In this document: piece by piece, positions 55,556-64,000 of the stretch | Layout: each line of letters opens with the position of its first letter | Numbering within the stretch: the first letter of the stretch is position 1 | Origin: Halomarina salina | Lineage (GTDB): Archaea; Halobacteriota; Halobacteria; Halobacteriales; Haloarculaceae | Assembly (NCBI RefSeq): GCF_023074835.1 | Contig: NZ_JALLGW010000001.1 | Location: 1,302,001 to 1,366,000 of the forward strand | Direction of reading: 5' to 3' | DNA length: 64,000 nucleotides | Notes under the pieces: model-generated | What the model was told of the DNA's origin: nothing | What the model saw: only the letters and a program-made list of their open reading frames with translations | The model's database searches: none | Made by a program: the position numbers and the translations under genes

Positions 55556-56869
55556 ATGAGAAACGACGAGACCGGGCCCGGTGGGGCGGGTGACACCGCC
55601 GCTGGCTGGGGGTTCGGGACGCGCTGCGTCCACGCGGGCGAGCGCGGCGGTCCAGCCACCGACGCGGCGGCGACGCCGCTGTACCAGACCACCTCCTACG
55701 AGTTCCCGGACGCCGACACCGCGGCCGACCGGTACGCGCTGGCCGACGACGGGAACGTCTACAGTCGCGTCTCCAACCCGACGGTCGCCACGCTCGAACG
55801 CCGACTCGCCGACCTGGAGAACGGGACGGGCGCACTCTGCACCGCCTCCGGGATGGCGGCGTTCGACGCGGCGACGCTCGTCCTCGCCAGCGCGGGCGAC
55901 AACGTCGTCAGCGCCTCGTCCATCTACGGCGGCACGCACGCGTATCTCACACACACCGCCAGCAGACGGGGCATCGATGCGCGGTTCGTCGACACGCTCG
56001 ACCCGGAGGCGTACGCCGAGGCCATCGACGAGGACACCGCGTACGTCCACCTGGAGACCATCGGGAACCCGTCGCTGATAACGGCGGACATCGAGGCCGT
56101 CGCCGACGTGGCTCACGAACGCGGCGTCCCGCTGTTCGTCGACAACACGTTCGCCACGCCGGCGCTCTGTCGACCGCTCGACCACGGCGCGGACCTCGTC
56201 TGGGAGTCGACCACGAAGTGGATACACGGCGCGGGCACGACGCTCGGCGGCGTCCTCGTCGACGGGGGGACGTTCCCGTGGGGCGACTACCCCGAGAAGT
56301 TCCCCGAGGTCGGCGGCGAGAACCCGGCGTTCCATGGCGTCCGCTTCTCGGAGCGATACGGGGACAGGGCGTTCGTCGAGACGGCCCGCCAGCGCGGGAC
56401 CCGTTCGCTCGGCGACTCGCAGTCGCCGTTCGACGCCTGGGTCACCCTCCAGGGCCTCCAGACGCTCGCGCTGCGGATGGAGCGCCACTGTTCGAACGCC
56501 CAGCACGTCGCCGAGTACCTCGACGACCATCCCGACGTCGCGTGGGTGACCTACCCCGGTCTGGACGCACACGAGACGCACAGCGCCGCCACACGCTATC
56601 TCGACGGTGGCTACGGGGGAGTCGTCGCGTTCGGTCTCGAAGGCGGCTACGAGGCCGGCAAGCGCCTCTGTGAGGACGTCGAGCTGAGTCGCTTCCTCGC
56701 GAACATCGGCGACGCGAAGACGCTCGTCATCCACCCCGCCTCGACGACCCACGCGCAGTTGACCGAAGCGGAACAGCGAGCGTCGGGCGTGACGCCCGAC
56801 CTCGTGCGGCTCTCGGTGGGTATCGAGGACCCGGAGGACGTCGTGGCCGACCTGGAGGTGGCGATATGA
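55556..56869 (+). CDS. metY: O-acetylhomoserine aminocarboxypropyltransferase (O-acetylhomoserine sulfhydrylase)
   Basis: A 437-residue PLP enzyme of the Cys/Met metabolism family. The PLP Lys is Lys221 in [16 protein letters not shown]. Family landmarks include [20 protein letters not shown] and the long insertion after the Lys ([20 protein letters not shown]), which marks the OAHS sulfhydrylase group rather than cystathionine enzymes. It makes homocysteine from O-acetylhomoserine and sulfide. It overlaps the metX start (ATGA), so the pair that makes and uses O-acetylhomoserine is one operon. A GGTTATTTG box about 30 bases upstream supports the ATG. Confidence 0.93.
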   Translation: MRNDETGPGGAGDTAAGWGFGTRCVHAGERGGPATDAAATPLYQTTSYEFPDADTAADRYALADDGNVYSRVSNPTVATLERRLADLENGTGALCTASGMAAFDAATLVLASAGDNVVSASSIYGGTHAYLTHTASRRGIDARFVDTLDPEAYAEAIDEDTAYVHLETIGNPSLITADIEAVADVAHERGVPLFVDNTFATPALCRPLDHGADLVWESTTKWIHGAGTTLGGVLVDGGTFPWGDYPEKFPEVGGENPAFHGVRFSERYGDRAFVETARQRGTRSLGDSQSPFDAWVTLQGLQTLALRMERHCSNAQHVAEYLDDHPDVAWVTYPGLDAHETHSAATRYLDGGYGGVVAFGLEGGYEAGKRLCEDVELSRFLANIGDAKTLVIHPASTTHAQLTEAEQRASGVTPDLVRLSVGIEDPEDVVADLEVAI

Positions 56870-58107
56870 ACGAGCGCGTCGACCTCGGGCAGTTCGAGTT
56901 CGACTGCGGCCAGTCCATCGAGCGCCTCGAACTCACCTACGAGACGTACGGCGAACGGAACGCCGACGACTCGAACGTCGTCCTCGTCTGCCACGCGCTG
57001 ACCGGGAGTCACAACGTCGCGCAGAACCCGAACCGGGCGCTGACCGACGGCGGTACCTCGCCCGCCGACCAGGCGACGGCGTGGTGGGACGACGTCGTCG
57101 GCCCCGGCAAGACCATCGACACGCGCGAGTTCTTCGTCGTCTGCGCGACGGTGCCGGGGTCGTGTTACGGCTCTTCGGGTCCCGCGAGCGTGAACCCCGA
57201 GACGGGCGAGTGTTACGGCACCGACTTCCCGCCGGTCACCGTCGGCGACTGGACGCGGTCGCAGGCCCGCCTGCTCGACCACCTCGGTATCGACCGCCTC
57301 GCGTGCGTCCTCGGCGGGTCGGTCGGCGGCATGAACGCGCTCGACTGGGCGCGACGCTACCCGGACCGCGTCGACCGCGTCGCCGCGATCGCCACCGGCG
57401 CACGTCTCGACGCCCAGTTGCTCGCGCTGGACGGCATCGCCCGTCGCGCCATCACCACCGACCCCGACTGGCAGGACGGCGACTACTACGGCACCGGCCG
57501 CGAACCCTCCGAGGGGCTGGCGCTCGCCCGGCAGCTCGCGCACGTCACCTACCTCTCGAAGGACTCGATGGACGACCGGTTCGGCCGCCGGAGCGCGACC
57601 CGCGACGAGGGGCAGGGCGCGTCGTTCGCCAGCGACCCCGGCGCGTCGTTCTTCCCGTACCGGGACGTGGAGTCGTACCTCGACTACAACGCCGACCGGT
57701 TCACCGACCGCTTCGACGCCAACGCCTACCTCTACCTCACCCGCGCGATGGACGAGTTCGACCTCGCGGCGGGCTACCGCGACCTGGCGGACGCGTTGTC
57801 CGCGTTCGACGGTGAAGCGCTCGTCCTCTCGTACACCGGCGACTGGCACTTCACGGCCGCGCAGGGCGAGCGCATCGCCGAGGCGTTCCGTTCGTCGGGC
57901 ACGAGCGTCGCCCACACCGTCGTCGACTCGGAGTACGGCCACGACGCGTTCCTCGCGCACCCGGAGACGCTCGACGCGCCGCTCCGGGACTTCCTGAGCG
58001 ACGGCGTCCGGGGCGGTGCGGTCCGCGACGACGGCGCGGAACACGCGGGCGACGACGAGCGCCCCCGGTTCGCGCCGGTCCACGCGAGTCTGTTCGGGCA
58101 GGGGTAG
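56866..58107 (+). CDS. metX: Homoserine O-acetyltransferase
   Basis: A 413-residue alpha/beta hydrolase transferring an acetyl group from acetyl-CoA to homoserine. The nucleophile is Ser152 in [18 protein letters not shown], the Asp is in [17 protein letters not shown] and the His in [35 protein letters not shown] is a MetX-specific segment. The C-terminal about 30 residues ([18 protein letters not shown]) are an acidic addition. Translationally coupled to metY by a four-base overlap. The overall path homoserine to homocysteine is therefore encoded here, while the methionine synthase is not in the window. Confidence 0.93.
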   Translation: MNERVDLGQFEFDCGQSIERLELTYETYGERNADDSNVVLVCHALTGSHNVAQNPNRALTDGGTSPADQATAWWDDVVGPGKTIDTREFFVVCATVPGSCYGSSGPASVNPETGECYGTDFPPVTVGDWTRSQARLLDHLGIDRLACVLGGSVGGMNALDWARRYPDRVDRVAAIATGARLDAQLLALDGIARRAITTDPDWQDGDYYGTGREPSEGLALARQLAHVTYLSKDSMDDRFGRRSATRDEGQGASFASDPGASFFPYRDVESYLDYNADRFTDRFDANAYLYLTRAMDEFDLAAGYRDLADALSAFDGEALVLSYTGDWHFTAAQGERIAEAFRSSGTSVAHTVVDSEYGHDAFLAHPETLDAPLRDFLSDGVRGGAVRDDGAEHAGDDERPRFAPVHASLFGQG

Positions 58108-58146
58108 TTCGGCCGACCCGAAGCTCCGGAACCTGTTCTCACCGGA

Positions 58147-58404
58147 TTACCGCAAGAAGACGACCGCACCGACGCCGACCACGACGGCGGCGGCGTACGC
58201 GGGGTGACCGGCGAGCACCTCGCCGACGAGGGCGAGCGGCACCGTCTGGAGGGTCGTCCCCGGTTCGGTCACGGTCCGGACGCGTACTGCGAGCACCCAC
58301 ATCGCGGCGACGGCCATCACCGCTCCCGAGAGGACCAGCGGGCGGTCGTTCAGCCAGCCGAGGACGCCCCCGACGAGTCGACCGGGGAGGGCGACGGGGT
58401 TCAT
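58147..58404 (-). CDS. Small membrane protein with two or three helices
   Basis: An 85-residue membrane protein. Hydrophobic segments are LVLSGAVMAVAAMWVLAV, TVPLALVGEVLAGHPAY and AAAVVVGVGAVVFLR at the C-terminus. No signature motif. The ATG at 58404 is chosen because the four residues before it (MGST) add nothing and the later start leaves a natural amphipathic lead (GRLVGGVLGWLND). It sits between metX and an SDR gene with no visible link. Function unknown. Confidence 0.6.
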   Translation of the reverse strand: MNPVALPGRLVGGVLGWLNDRPLVLSGAVMAVAAMWVLAVRVRTVTEPGTTLQTVPLALVGEVLAGHPAYAAAVVVGVGAVVFLR

Positions 58405-58501
58405 GGTCGAGCCCACGATACGTAACAGTATAAGAACGCGTCAGACGGACGGCAGACGGCGTGCGGGGCGGAGATTCTCCCGTGGGGCTGCGACGAGCGA
58501 G

Positions 58502-59443
58502 TCAGGCCCGTGTCGGCACCGGGAGCGAGTAGGTGACGCCGGTGGCGTTCTCGGAGTACTCCCAGAGGCGGCGTGCGGCGTCCTGGTCGTGCGAGCGCTC
58601 GCTCGACTCGACGCGCTCGGGGCCGCCGCGCATCTCCATGAACCCGTCCGGGCCGTAGTACGCGCCGCCGACCACGTCCGGGGCCGTCGCGGCGTACAGC
58701 GTCGGGAGCACGCCCTGCTCCGCCGACTGGGCGAACAGGCGGTTGGCGAGGTTCATCAGCAGGCCGCGGAGTCGCGAGCCCTGCATCTCCGGGGCGCGGC
58801 CCTGGAGGTTCGTCGCGGCGTAGCCGGGGTGGGCCGCGACGCTCAGCGCGTCCGCGTCGCTGGCCTCGAAGCGGCGCTGGAGCTCGTAGGCGAACAGCAG
58901 GTTCGCCAGTTTGCTCTGGGCGTACGCGCCCCACTCGTCGTACTCGACCTCGCCGTGCAGGTCCCCGAAGCGCATCTTCCCGCGGGTGTGGACGCCGCTG
59001 CTGACCGTCACGACGCGAGGGTCGTCGGCCGCCAGCACCGAGTCGAGCAGGAGACCGGTGAGCGCGAAGTGGCCGAGGTGGTTGACGCCGAACTGCATCT
59101 CGAACCCGTCTTCCGTCTCGCGACGGGGGATCGCCATGATGCCCGCGTTGTTGACGAGGACGTCGAGGTCGTCGTGTCGGCGCTCGAACCGCTCGGCGAA
59201 CGAGCGAATCGAGGCGAGGTCCGCCAGGTCGAGTTCGAGCAGTTCGAGCGAGGCGTCGGGCGTCTCCTCGCGGACGCGGCTCGCGGCGTCGCGGCCGCGG
59301 TCGGTACTGCGGCAGGCGAGGACCACGTGGGCGTCCGCCGCCGCCAGCGCGCGACTCGCCTCGAAGCCGAGACCGCTGTTCGCACCCGTGACGACGACGG
59401 TCCGCCCCGACTGGTCGGGGATGCGGTCGGCGTCCCAGTTCAT
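58502..59443 (-). CDS. Short-chain dehydrogenase (retinol-dehydrogenase-like)
   Basis: A 313-residue classical-to-extended SDR. The cofactor-binding motif is VVTGANSGLGFEASRAL, then NNAGIMAIPRRE. The catalytic YxxxK is YAQSKLANLLFAYELQRRF, with a Ser in VVTVSSGVHTRGKM. The length and motif set resemble the retinol dehydrogenase/WWOX group, but substrates of haloarchaeal members are unknown. It has no co-directional neighbour within 90 bases, so it is probably monocistronic. The start at 59443 puts the NAD(P) motif at the usual distance of about 14 residues. Confidence 0.9.
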   Translation of the reverse strand: MNWDADRIPDQSGRTVVVTGANSGLGFEASRALAAADAHVVLACRSTDRGRDAASRVREETPDASLELLELDLADLASIRSFAERFERRHDDLDVLVNNAGIMAIPRRETEDGFEMQFGVNHLGHFALTGLLLDSVLAADDPRVVTVSSGVHTRGKMRFGDLHGEVEYDEWGAYAQSKLANLLFAYELQRRFEASDADALSVAAHPGYAATNLQGRAPEMQGSRLRGLLMNLANRLFAQSAEQGVLPTLYAATAPDVVGGAYYGPDGFMEMRGGPERVESSERSHDQDAARRLWEYSENATGVTYSLPVPTRA

Positions 59444-59549
59444 CGCTCACCCGTCAGTGTTCGGCGTGGCTGGAGGTCCATACGTACCGTTCGGATGGCT
59501 CGACAAATAGCGTGTCGGCCTGCGGTCCGGCCTTCCCGGCCCCGCCGAC

Positions 59550-60209
59550 TCACAGCAGGCCCCGCTCGGCGAACAGGTCGTGCAGGTCGGCCATCGACGT
59601 GACGACCGTGTCGCAGGCCGGTTCGACCGCCGGTTTCGGGTCGTAGCCGACGGCGAGGTCGGCGACCTCCAGCATCGGGAGGTCGTTCGCGCCGTCGCCG
59701 ACGGCGACCGTCTCCGACATCGACACGCCGAGGGTGTCGGCCAGGTCGCGGAGGGCGTCGTCCTTCGTCCCCTCGACGAGCGGTCCCTCCACCTCGCCGG
59801 TGAGCTTCCCGTCCGCTATCGGGAGGCGGTTGGCGACGATGCTGTCGACGGCCGCACCGTCACGGGCGAGGGCGGCCTCGACGCCCCGTTCGAACCCGCC
59901 GGTGAGGATGGCGACGTGGTGACCGGCGTCGTGGAGGGCGGCGACCACGTCCGCCGCACCGGGTCGCAACGCCACGTCGCCGAACGCGCTCTCGGCGCTC
60001 TCGGCGCTGAGTCCCTCCAGCAGGGCCGTTCGCTGGCGGAGGCTCTCCGCGTAGTCGAGTTCGTCGTTCATCGCCCGCTCGGTGATGCGGGCCATGTCAT
60101 CTGCGGCACCGACGCGCCGTCCCAGCAGGACGGTCATCTCGGAGTCTGATAGCGTACCGTCGAAGTCGAACGCGACGAGCATACGCGCCGGTTCGGCGGC
60201 GGGGGCCAT
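59550..60209 (-). CDS. serB: Phosphoserine phosphatase
   Basis: A 219-residue HAD phosphatase completing serine synthesis. Motif I is VAFDFDGTLSDSE, motif II is VAILTGGFERGVEAAL, the Lys of motif III is in GTKDDALRDL, and motif IV is AVGDGANDLPMLEVADLAVG. GDGANDLPM is typical of SerB. A start nine codons later (60182, MLVAFDFD) is possible. serA, on the opposite strand 0.7 kb away, performs the first step, so serine synthesis is encoded here except for the aminotransferase step. The HalOD1 gene lies between. Confidence 0.92.
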   Translation of the reverse strand: MAPAAEPARMLVAFDFDGTLSDSEMTVLLGRRVGAADDMARITERAMNDELDYAESLRQRTALLEGLSAESAESAFGDVALRPGAADVVAALHDAGHHVAILTGGFERGVEAALARDGAAVDSIVANRLPIADGKLTGEVEGPLVEGTKDDALRDLADTLGVSMSETVAVGDGANDLPMLEVADLAVGYDPKPAVEPACDTVVTSMADLHDLFAERGLL

Positions 60210-60312
60210 ACCTACGGCGGTCCGTGCAGTTCCTGTCGACGGGACCGGCTGCCAGCGACCGCAATCGGGACCGCCTACCGGACCGGTCTGGACAGGCCGA
60301 CGAGCGGCGCGC

Positions 60313-60711
60313 TCACCCGTCGTCCGTCGAATCCGTCTCGTCTATCGAGTCCACCAGGTCCATCGAATCCGTCGCGTCGGACGCGTCGGCGGACGTCGAC
60401 GCGGACGCTTGTGGGTCGTCGTACAGCGACACGCTGCCACTGCCGGTGATCCTGACCACCACGTCGTGGTACGAGAACGCCACCGACTCGACGTTCATCG
60501 CCCGACTCTCGTCGTCCAGCAGGTGGTCGAGCGCGTCCCAGTCGACGCGCTCGCCGAGGGGTGACTCGTGGGTCAGGTCGACGTCACGCGTGCGTTCGAT
60601 GAGGTCGACGACCGTCGTGAGCAGTTCACCCTCACCGGGGACGAACTCGCTCGTCGAGAGCGGGTCGCCGTCGAGAGGGCGTTCGGACGGGTTCGACGCA
60701 GGGCCATCCAT
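60313..60711 (-). CDS. HalOD1 output-domain protein
   Basis: A 132-residue protein whose middle (about residues 28-98) matches the HalOD1 domain: GELLTTVVDLIERTRDVDLT, then RVDWDALDHLLDDESRA, then VAFSYHDVVVRITGSGSVSL. This domain is specific to haloarchaea and is usually a presumed output module of two-component proteins, but here it stands alone. The C-terminal 35 residues are a Ser/Asp/Thr-rich tail. Function is not established. Its start lies within an AT-rich inverted repeat (60711-60726). Confidence 0.75.
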   Translation of the reverse strand: MDGPASNPSERPLDGDPLSTSEFVPGEGELLTTVVDLIERTRDVDLTHESPLGERVDWDALDHLLDDESRAMNVESVAFSYHDVVVRITGSGSVSLYDDPQASASTSADASDATDSMDLVDSIDETDSTDDG

Positions 60712-60764
60712 TCATTTCAGAATGAAGATTCTCGACACAAAGCAGTTGGCCCAAACTGATTGGG
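60711..60764. promoter_or_regulatory. Inverted repeats at the start of the HalOD1 gene
   Basis: TTCATT-TCAG-AATGAA (60711-60726) overlaps the first base of the HalOD1 ATG and is an AT-rich six-base-pair hairpin. A second repeat CCCAA-ACTGA-TTGGG is at 60750-60764. The 228-base gap to serA also contains the serA promoter box GTTATTCG (60911-60918). The repeats could be an operator or a translation-blocking hairpin, but there is no other evidence. Confidence 0.3.
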
Positions 60765-60939
60765 TATCGAAACAGTCCTGTCGGCCGAGCGGGGTCATCG
60801 ACCCTCACATCTGTGGCTCTATCGGACGACGGCTCGGTACGCCACGAGGTGGCGGCCGCGAGGTGACAGGTACCGCCCCGCCCACGCAAGGTTGGCTGGC
60901 ATCGCAAACGGTTATTCGCGGGCACCGTGAGGGTGGTGC

Positions 60940-62526
60940 ATGAAGGTACTCGTCACGGACCCCATCGCGGACGCGGGTCTGGACCGACTCCGCGAGGCGG
61001 GGTTCGACGTGGTGACGGCGTACGACGCGGAAGGCGACCGACTACACGAGGCGGTCAGCGACGCCGTGGCGCTCATCGTGCGCTCGGGCACCGAGGTGGA
61101 CGCCGAACTGCTCGACGCCGCGCCGGACCTCGTCATCGTCGGACGGGCGGGCATCGGCGTCGACAACATCGACATCGACGCCGCCACCGACCGCGGCGTC
61201 ATCGTCGCCAACGCCCCCGAGGGGAACGTCCGGGCCGCCGCCGAGCACACCGTGGCGATGGCATTCGCCGCCGCCCGCTCCATCCCGCAGGCGCACGTCC
61301 GACTCAAGGACGGCGAGTGGGCCAAGAGCGAGTTCCTCGGGACGGAACTCAACGGCAAGACCCTCGGTATCGTCGGCCTCGGCCGGGTCGGCCAGGAGGT
61401 GGCGAAGAAACTCGGCAACATCGGGATGGACCTGGTCGCGTACGACCCGTACATCAGCGAGACGCGCGCCGACCAGCTCGGGGCGGAGCTCTCGGACCTG
61501 GAGACGGTCCTCGACCGCGCGGACTTCTGTACCGTCCACACGCCGCTGACGCCCGAGACGGCGAACATGCTCGGCGAGGAGCAGCTCCAGCGACTGGAGG
61601 GCGGCTACCTCGTCAACTGCGCTCGCGGCGGCATCGTCGACGAGGAGGCGCTCGCGGCGGCCGTCGCCGACGGGACGCTCAAGGGCGCAGCTCTGGACGT
61701 GTTCGCAGACGAACCGCTCGACCCCGACTCCCCGCTGCTCGACGTGGACGAGGTGGTCGTCACGCCCCACCTCGGCGCGTCGACGGAGGCCGCCCAGGAG
61801 AACGTCGCGACCAGCACCGCCGACCAGGTCGTCGCCGCACTCAACGAGGAACCGGTCATCAACGCGCTCAACGCGCCCTCTGTCGACCGGGCCGCGTTCC
61901 CGCGCATCCGACCGTACATCGACCTCGCCGAGACCGCCGGGCGCATCGCCGTCGGCCTCTACGACGGCCGTATCAACGAGGTCGAGGTGGAGTACGCCGG
62001 CGACATCGCCGAAGAGGAGGTCGACCTCGTCACCGCGAGCGCACTTCGAGGCGTGTTCCGCCCGCTAGAGAGCCGCGTCAACACCGTCAACGCGAACCAG
62101 ATCGCCGAGGAGCGCGGCATCGATGTCACGGAGTCGAAGACCTCCCAGTCGGACGTGTTCCAGTCGCGGGTGAGCGTCATCGTCACCGACGGCGACAGCG
62201 AGGTCCGCGTCTGCGGGACGCTGTTCGCGGGCGACGACCCGCGCATCGTCCAGATCGACGGCTACCGCGTGGACGCCATCCCCCACGGCCACATGCTCGT
62301 CGCCCGCAACCACGACAAGCCCGGCGTCATCGGCCTCATCGGCACCGTCCTCGGCGACCACGACATCAACATCGCCGGGATGTTCAACGGCCGCGAGACC
62401 ATCGGCGGCGAGGCGCTCACCGTCTACTCGCTCGACAGCGAGGTCCCCGAGGACGTCGTCGACGACATCGAGTCCGACGAGCGCATCATCCGCGCGCAGT
62501 ATCTCGACCTGAACAACGAGGAGTAA
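60940..62526 (+). CDS. serA: D-3-phosphoglycerate dehydrogenase, long form with ACT domain
   Basis: A 528-residue dehydrogenase for the first committed step of serine synthesis. The NAD-binding motif is IVGLGRVGQEVAKKLGN, with the catalytic His in VTPHLGASTEAAQEN and Glu/Arg residues of D-2-hydroxyacid dehydrogenases. An intervening ASB-type domain (about 320-450) precedes the C-terminal ACT domain (RNHDKPGVIGLIGTVLGD, then INIAGMFNGRETIGGEALTV), likely the serine-sensing regulatory part. A GTTATTCG box about 27 bases upstream supports the ATG. Confidence 0.95.
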   Translation: MKVLVTDPIADAGLDRLREAGFDVVTAYDAEGDRLHEAVSDAVALIVRSGTEVDAELLDAAPDLVIVGRAGIGVDNIDIDAATDRGVIVANAPEGNVRAAAEHTVAMAFAAARSIPQAHVRLKDGEWAKSEFLGTELNGKTLGIVGLGRVGQEVAKKLGNIGMDLVAYDPYISETRADQLGAELSDLETVLDRADFCTVHTPLTPETANMLGEEQLQRLEGGYLVNCARGGIVDEEALAAAVADGTLKGAALDVFADEPLDPDSPLLDVDEVVVTPHLGASTEAAQENVATSTADQVVAALNEEPVINALNAPSVDRAAFPRIRPYIDLAETAGRIAVGLYDGRINEVEVEYAGDIAEEEVDLVTASALRGVFRPLESRVNTVNANQIAEERGIDVTESKTSQSDVFQSRVSVIVTDGDSEVRVCGTLFAGDDPRIVQIDGYRVDAIPHGHMLVARNHDKPGVIGLIGTVLGDHDINIAGMFNGRETIGGEALTVYSLDSEVPEDVVDDIESDERIIRAQYLDLNNEE

Positions 62527-62707
62527 CCCGCCTCCTCTCCACGACCGGGACTCGTTCCACTGCGAACGTTCACGTAGAAAGCGGCGACCACCGCCGTCCG
62601 TGTTCTGACGAACCGCTGCGAGCGGTCTCACGGGGCAGCACGACCTCACCCCGGAAGGGAGTTCGACACCGCCGCTCGCAGTCCGCCGCAGGTGTCGGCT
62701 GTTCGAC

Positions 62708-62959
62708 TCACTCCTCGTCGTCCCAGACGAGTTCGATACTCAACGACGCATCACAGGCGACGTCCCGATCGACGCTCTCGCTGTCTCCCTCGTCGCTCCC
62801 GTAGCTGCGGCAGCGACCGGTCTCCAGTATCTCTGCGACGTAGGCGGGCGAGCCACAGCGCGGACAGTCGAGGTAGTGGCCGTCGTCGTCCTCGTGGAGC
62901 GAGTCGGGTTCGAGTTCCATCCGGGCGGGTGCGGCGTCTCCGTCGATGTCGGTGCTCAT
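62708..62959 (-). CDS. Small zinc-ribbon-like protein
   Basis: An 83-residue acidic protein. A CPRCGSPAYVAEILETGRC segment holds a CxxC pair and a third Cys 15 residues later; a fourth candidate is the Cys in DRDVACDASLSIEL. These could bind one zinc as an incomplete ribbon. The C-terminus SIELVWDDEE is a strand plus acidic end. The start at 62959 (MSTDIDGDAAP) is preferred over the ATG at 63019, which adds a Pro-rich stretch. It lies between thrC and serA. Function unknown. Confidence 0.6.
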   Translation of the reverse strand: MSTDIDGDAAPARMELEPDSLHEDDDGHYLDCPRCGSPAYVAEILETGRCRSYGSDEGDSESVDRDVACDASLSIELVWDDEE

Positions 62960-63035
62960 GCTACTGGGGACAGCAGAACCGGGGATAGCCGTGTGGCCTG
63001 CAGGGTCACGCCGGGTCACCGACTGGACCGACGAG

Positions 63036-64000
63036 CTACGGCAGGCGACGACGGAGTCGCCCGACGATGCTCGACGACCGTCCTTCGAGGTGCGCCAGCA
63101 CCGCGTCGGTGTCGTTGGCGACCGGTTCGGGGTCGCTCCCGGCGGCCGCGGCCGCGTCGGGGTCCTTCAGCAGGTGCCCCGTCGTGAGACAGACCACGTC
63201 CTCGCCCGCGTCGACCACCTCGTCCTCGCGGAGTCGGCGGAGGCCCGCCACGCTCGCGGCGCTGGCCGGTTCGACGCCGATACCCTCGGCCGCGAGCGCC
63301 CGCTGGGCGTCGGTTATCTCGTCGTCGGAGACGGCGACGGCCGTACCGTCGGTCTCGCGGATACCCGGCAGGGCCTTCGGCGCATTGACCGGGTTGCCGA
63401 TGCGGATGGCCGTGGCGATGGTCTCCACCTCGTCCCAGCGCCGCACCTCGTCGTTACCCTCCTCGACGGCCTCGACCATCGGCGCGGCTCCCTCGGCCTG
63501 GACGCCGGTGAGTTTCGGCACGTCGCCGGGGGCGAGCGCGTCGGCTTCGACGAGTTCGCGGAACACCTTGTACAGCGCGGCGGTGTTGCCCGCGTTACCC
63601 ACCGGCAGGACGATGCGGTCGGGGAACCTGCCCTCCTCGGCGTAGAACCGTTCGAGAATCTCGTAGCCGATGGTCTTCTGACCCTCCAGTCGGAAGGGGT
63701 TCAGCGAGTTCAGCAGGTACGCCTCGTCGCGGTTCGCGAGGTCCTGCACGATGTCGAGACAGGAGTCGAAGTTCCCGTCGACCTCCAGGATGCGCGCGCC
63801 GTGGAGGGCCGCTTGTGCGACCTTCCCGGCGGCGACCTTCCCGGTGGGGAGCAGGACGAGCGTCTCCAGCCCCGCCCGCCCACCGTACGCCGCCAGTGCG
63901 GCGCTCGTGTTGCCCGTCGACGCGCAGGCGAGGCGGTCGACGCCGAGTTCCTGGGCGACGCGGACGCCCACGGTCATCCCGCGGTCCTTGAAACTCCCCG
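63036..64000 (-). CDS. thrC: Threonine synthase, N-terminus outside the window
   Basis: The C-terminal about 320 residues of a PLP threonine synthase, which converts O-phosphohomoserine to threonine. The coding frame continues to the right edge: bases 63978-64000 encode GSFKDRG, containing the PLP Lys of the SFKDRGM motif. Other landmarks are CASTGNTSAALAAYGGRAGL, the phosphate loop PVGNAGNTAALYKVFREL and VIGLxxGHLLKDPDAAAAAG-like VCLTTGHLLKDPDAAA near the C-terminus. An acidic tail ends SSSIVGRLRRRLP. It is in the same amino-acid biosynthetic region as serA and serB. Confidence 0.93.
   Translation of the reverse strand, partial: GSFKDRGMTVGVRVAQELGVDRLACASTGNTSAALAAYGGRAGLETLVLLPTGKVAAGKVAQAALHGARILEVDGNFDSCLDIVQDLANRDEAYLLNSLNPFRLEGQKTIGYEILERFYAEEGRFPDRIVLPVGNAGNTAALYKVFRELVEADALAPGDVPKLTGVQAEGAAPMVEAVEEGNDEVRRWDEVETIATAIRIGNPVNAPKALPGIRETDGTAVAVSDDEITDAQRALAAEGIGVEPASAASVAGLRRLREDEVVDAGEDVVCLTTGHLLKDPDAAAAAGSDPEPVANDTDAVLAHLEGRSSSIVGRLRRRLP

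Overview
The window is a stretch of chromosome from a haloarchaeon (class Halobacteria). It is GC-rich, its proteins are strongly acidic, and GTG starts are common. Many genes have a TATA-like box about 26-28 bases upstream of the start codon, as expected for leaderless mRNAs. Secreted proteins carry twin-arginine (Tat) signals, and there are archaeal or haloarchaeal markers: ribosomal protein L40e, Tsr3, a HalOD1 domain, an Agl23-type membrane protein and an NAD-dependent ligase beside archaeal genes. I see no rRNA, tRNA, CRISPR array, transposase, integrase or origin. This looks like core chromosome, interrupted by a few structured repeat cassettes.

Layout, left to right. 0-11.4 kb: a cut-off unknown gene, an Agl23-like GT-C membrane protein, a thiolase, an R2-like ligand-binding oxidase, a Tat beta-propeller lipoprotein, a BtrH-like protein, a thioesterase, an RCK-linked Na+/H+ antiporter and a metallo-hydrolase. 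11.4-12.1 kb: a compound inverted-repeat cassette. 12-23 kb: seryl-tRNA synthetase, a PhoX-type Tat protein, a YihY membrane protein, a formyltransferase/deacetylase operon, Tsr3, and an MFS/bactofilin-like operon. 23-31 kb: an enolase-superfamily protein, L40e and the complete phosphate uptake operon pstS-pstC-pstA-pstB-phoU-like.

31-43 kb: uvrB, a class I ribonucleotide reductase operon (nrdA-nrdB-thioesterase), a stomatin-like protein with a flavoprotein, DsrE, uvrC and a Nudix hydrolase. 43-47 kb: one ABC ATPase with three homologous ABC-2 permeases. 47-52.5 kb: ligA, a class V aminotransferase and an MFS transporter. 52.8-55.4 kb: a large Tat-exported beta-helix protein with three C-terminal repeat modules. 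55.5-64 kb: amino-acid biosynthesis (metY-metX, serB, serA, thrC), with a HalOD1 gene and small proteins between.

Several genes work together. The Pst genes form one overlapping operon. uvrB, uvrC and ligA serve excision repair and ligation from separate loci. SerB and SerA act in serine synthesis, MetY/MetX in methionine synthesis and ThrC in threonine synthesis.

The most notable observations are: a NrdB with Phe at the radical-Tyr position and Glu as first metal ligand (class Ic, Mn/Fe type); a dispersed intergenic repeat with conserved CTCGAAAG ends but different, self-complementary interiors; two 15-codon leader ORFs placed identically before duplicated permeases; a TATA element exactly midway between two divergent start codons; and a formyltransferase/deacetylase pair that recalls transient N-formylation in the Arn pathway.
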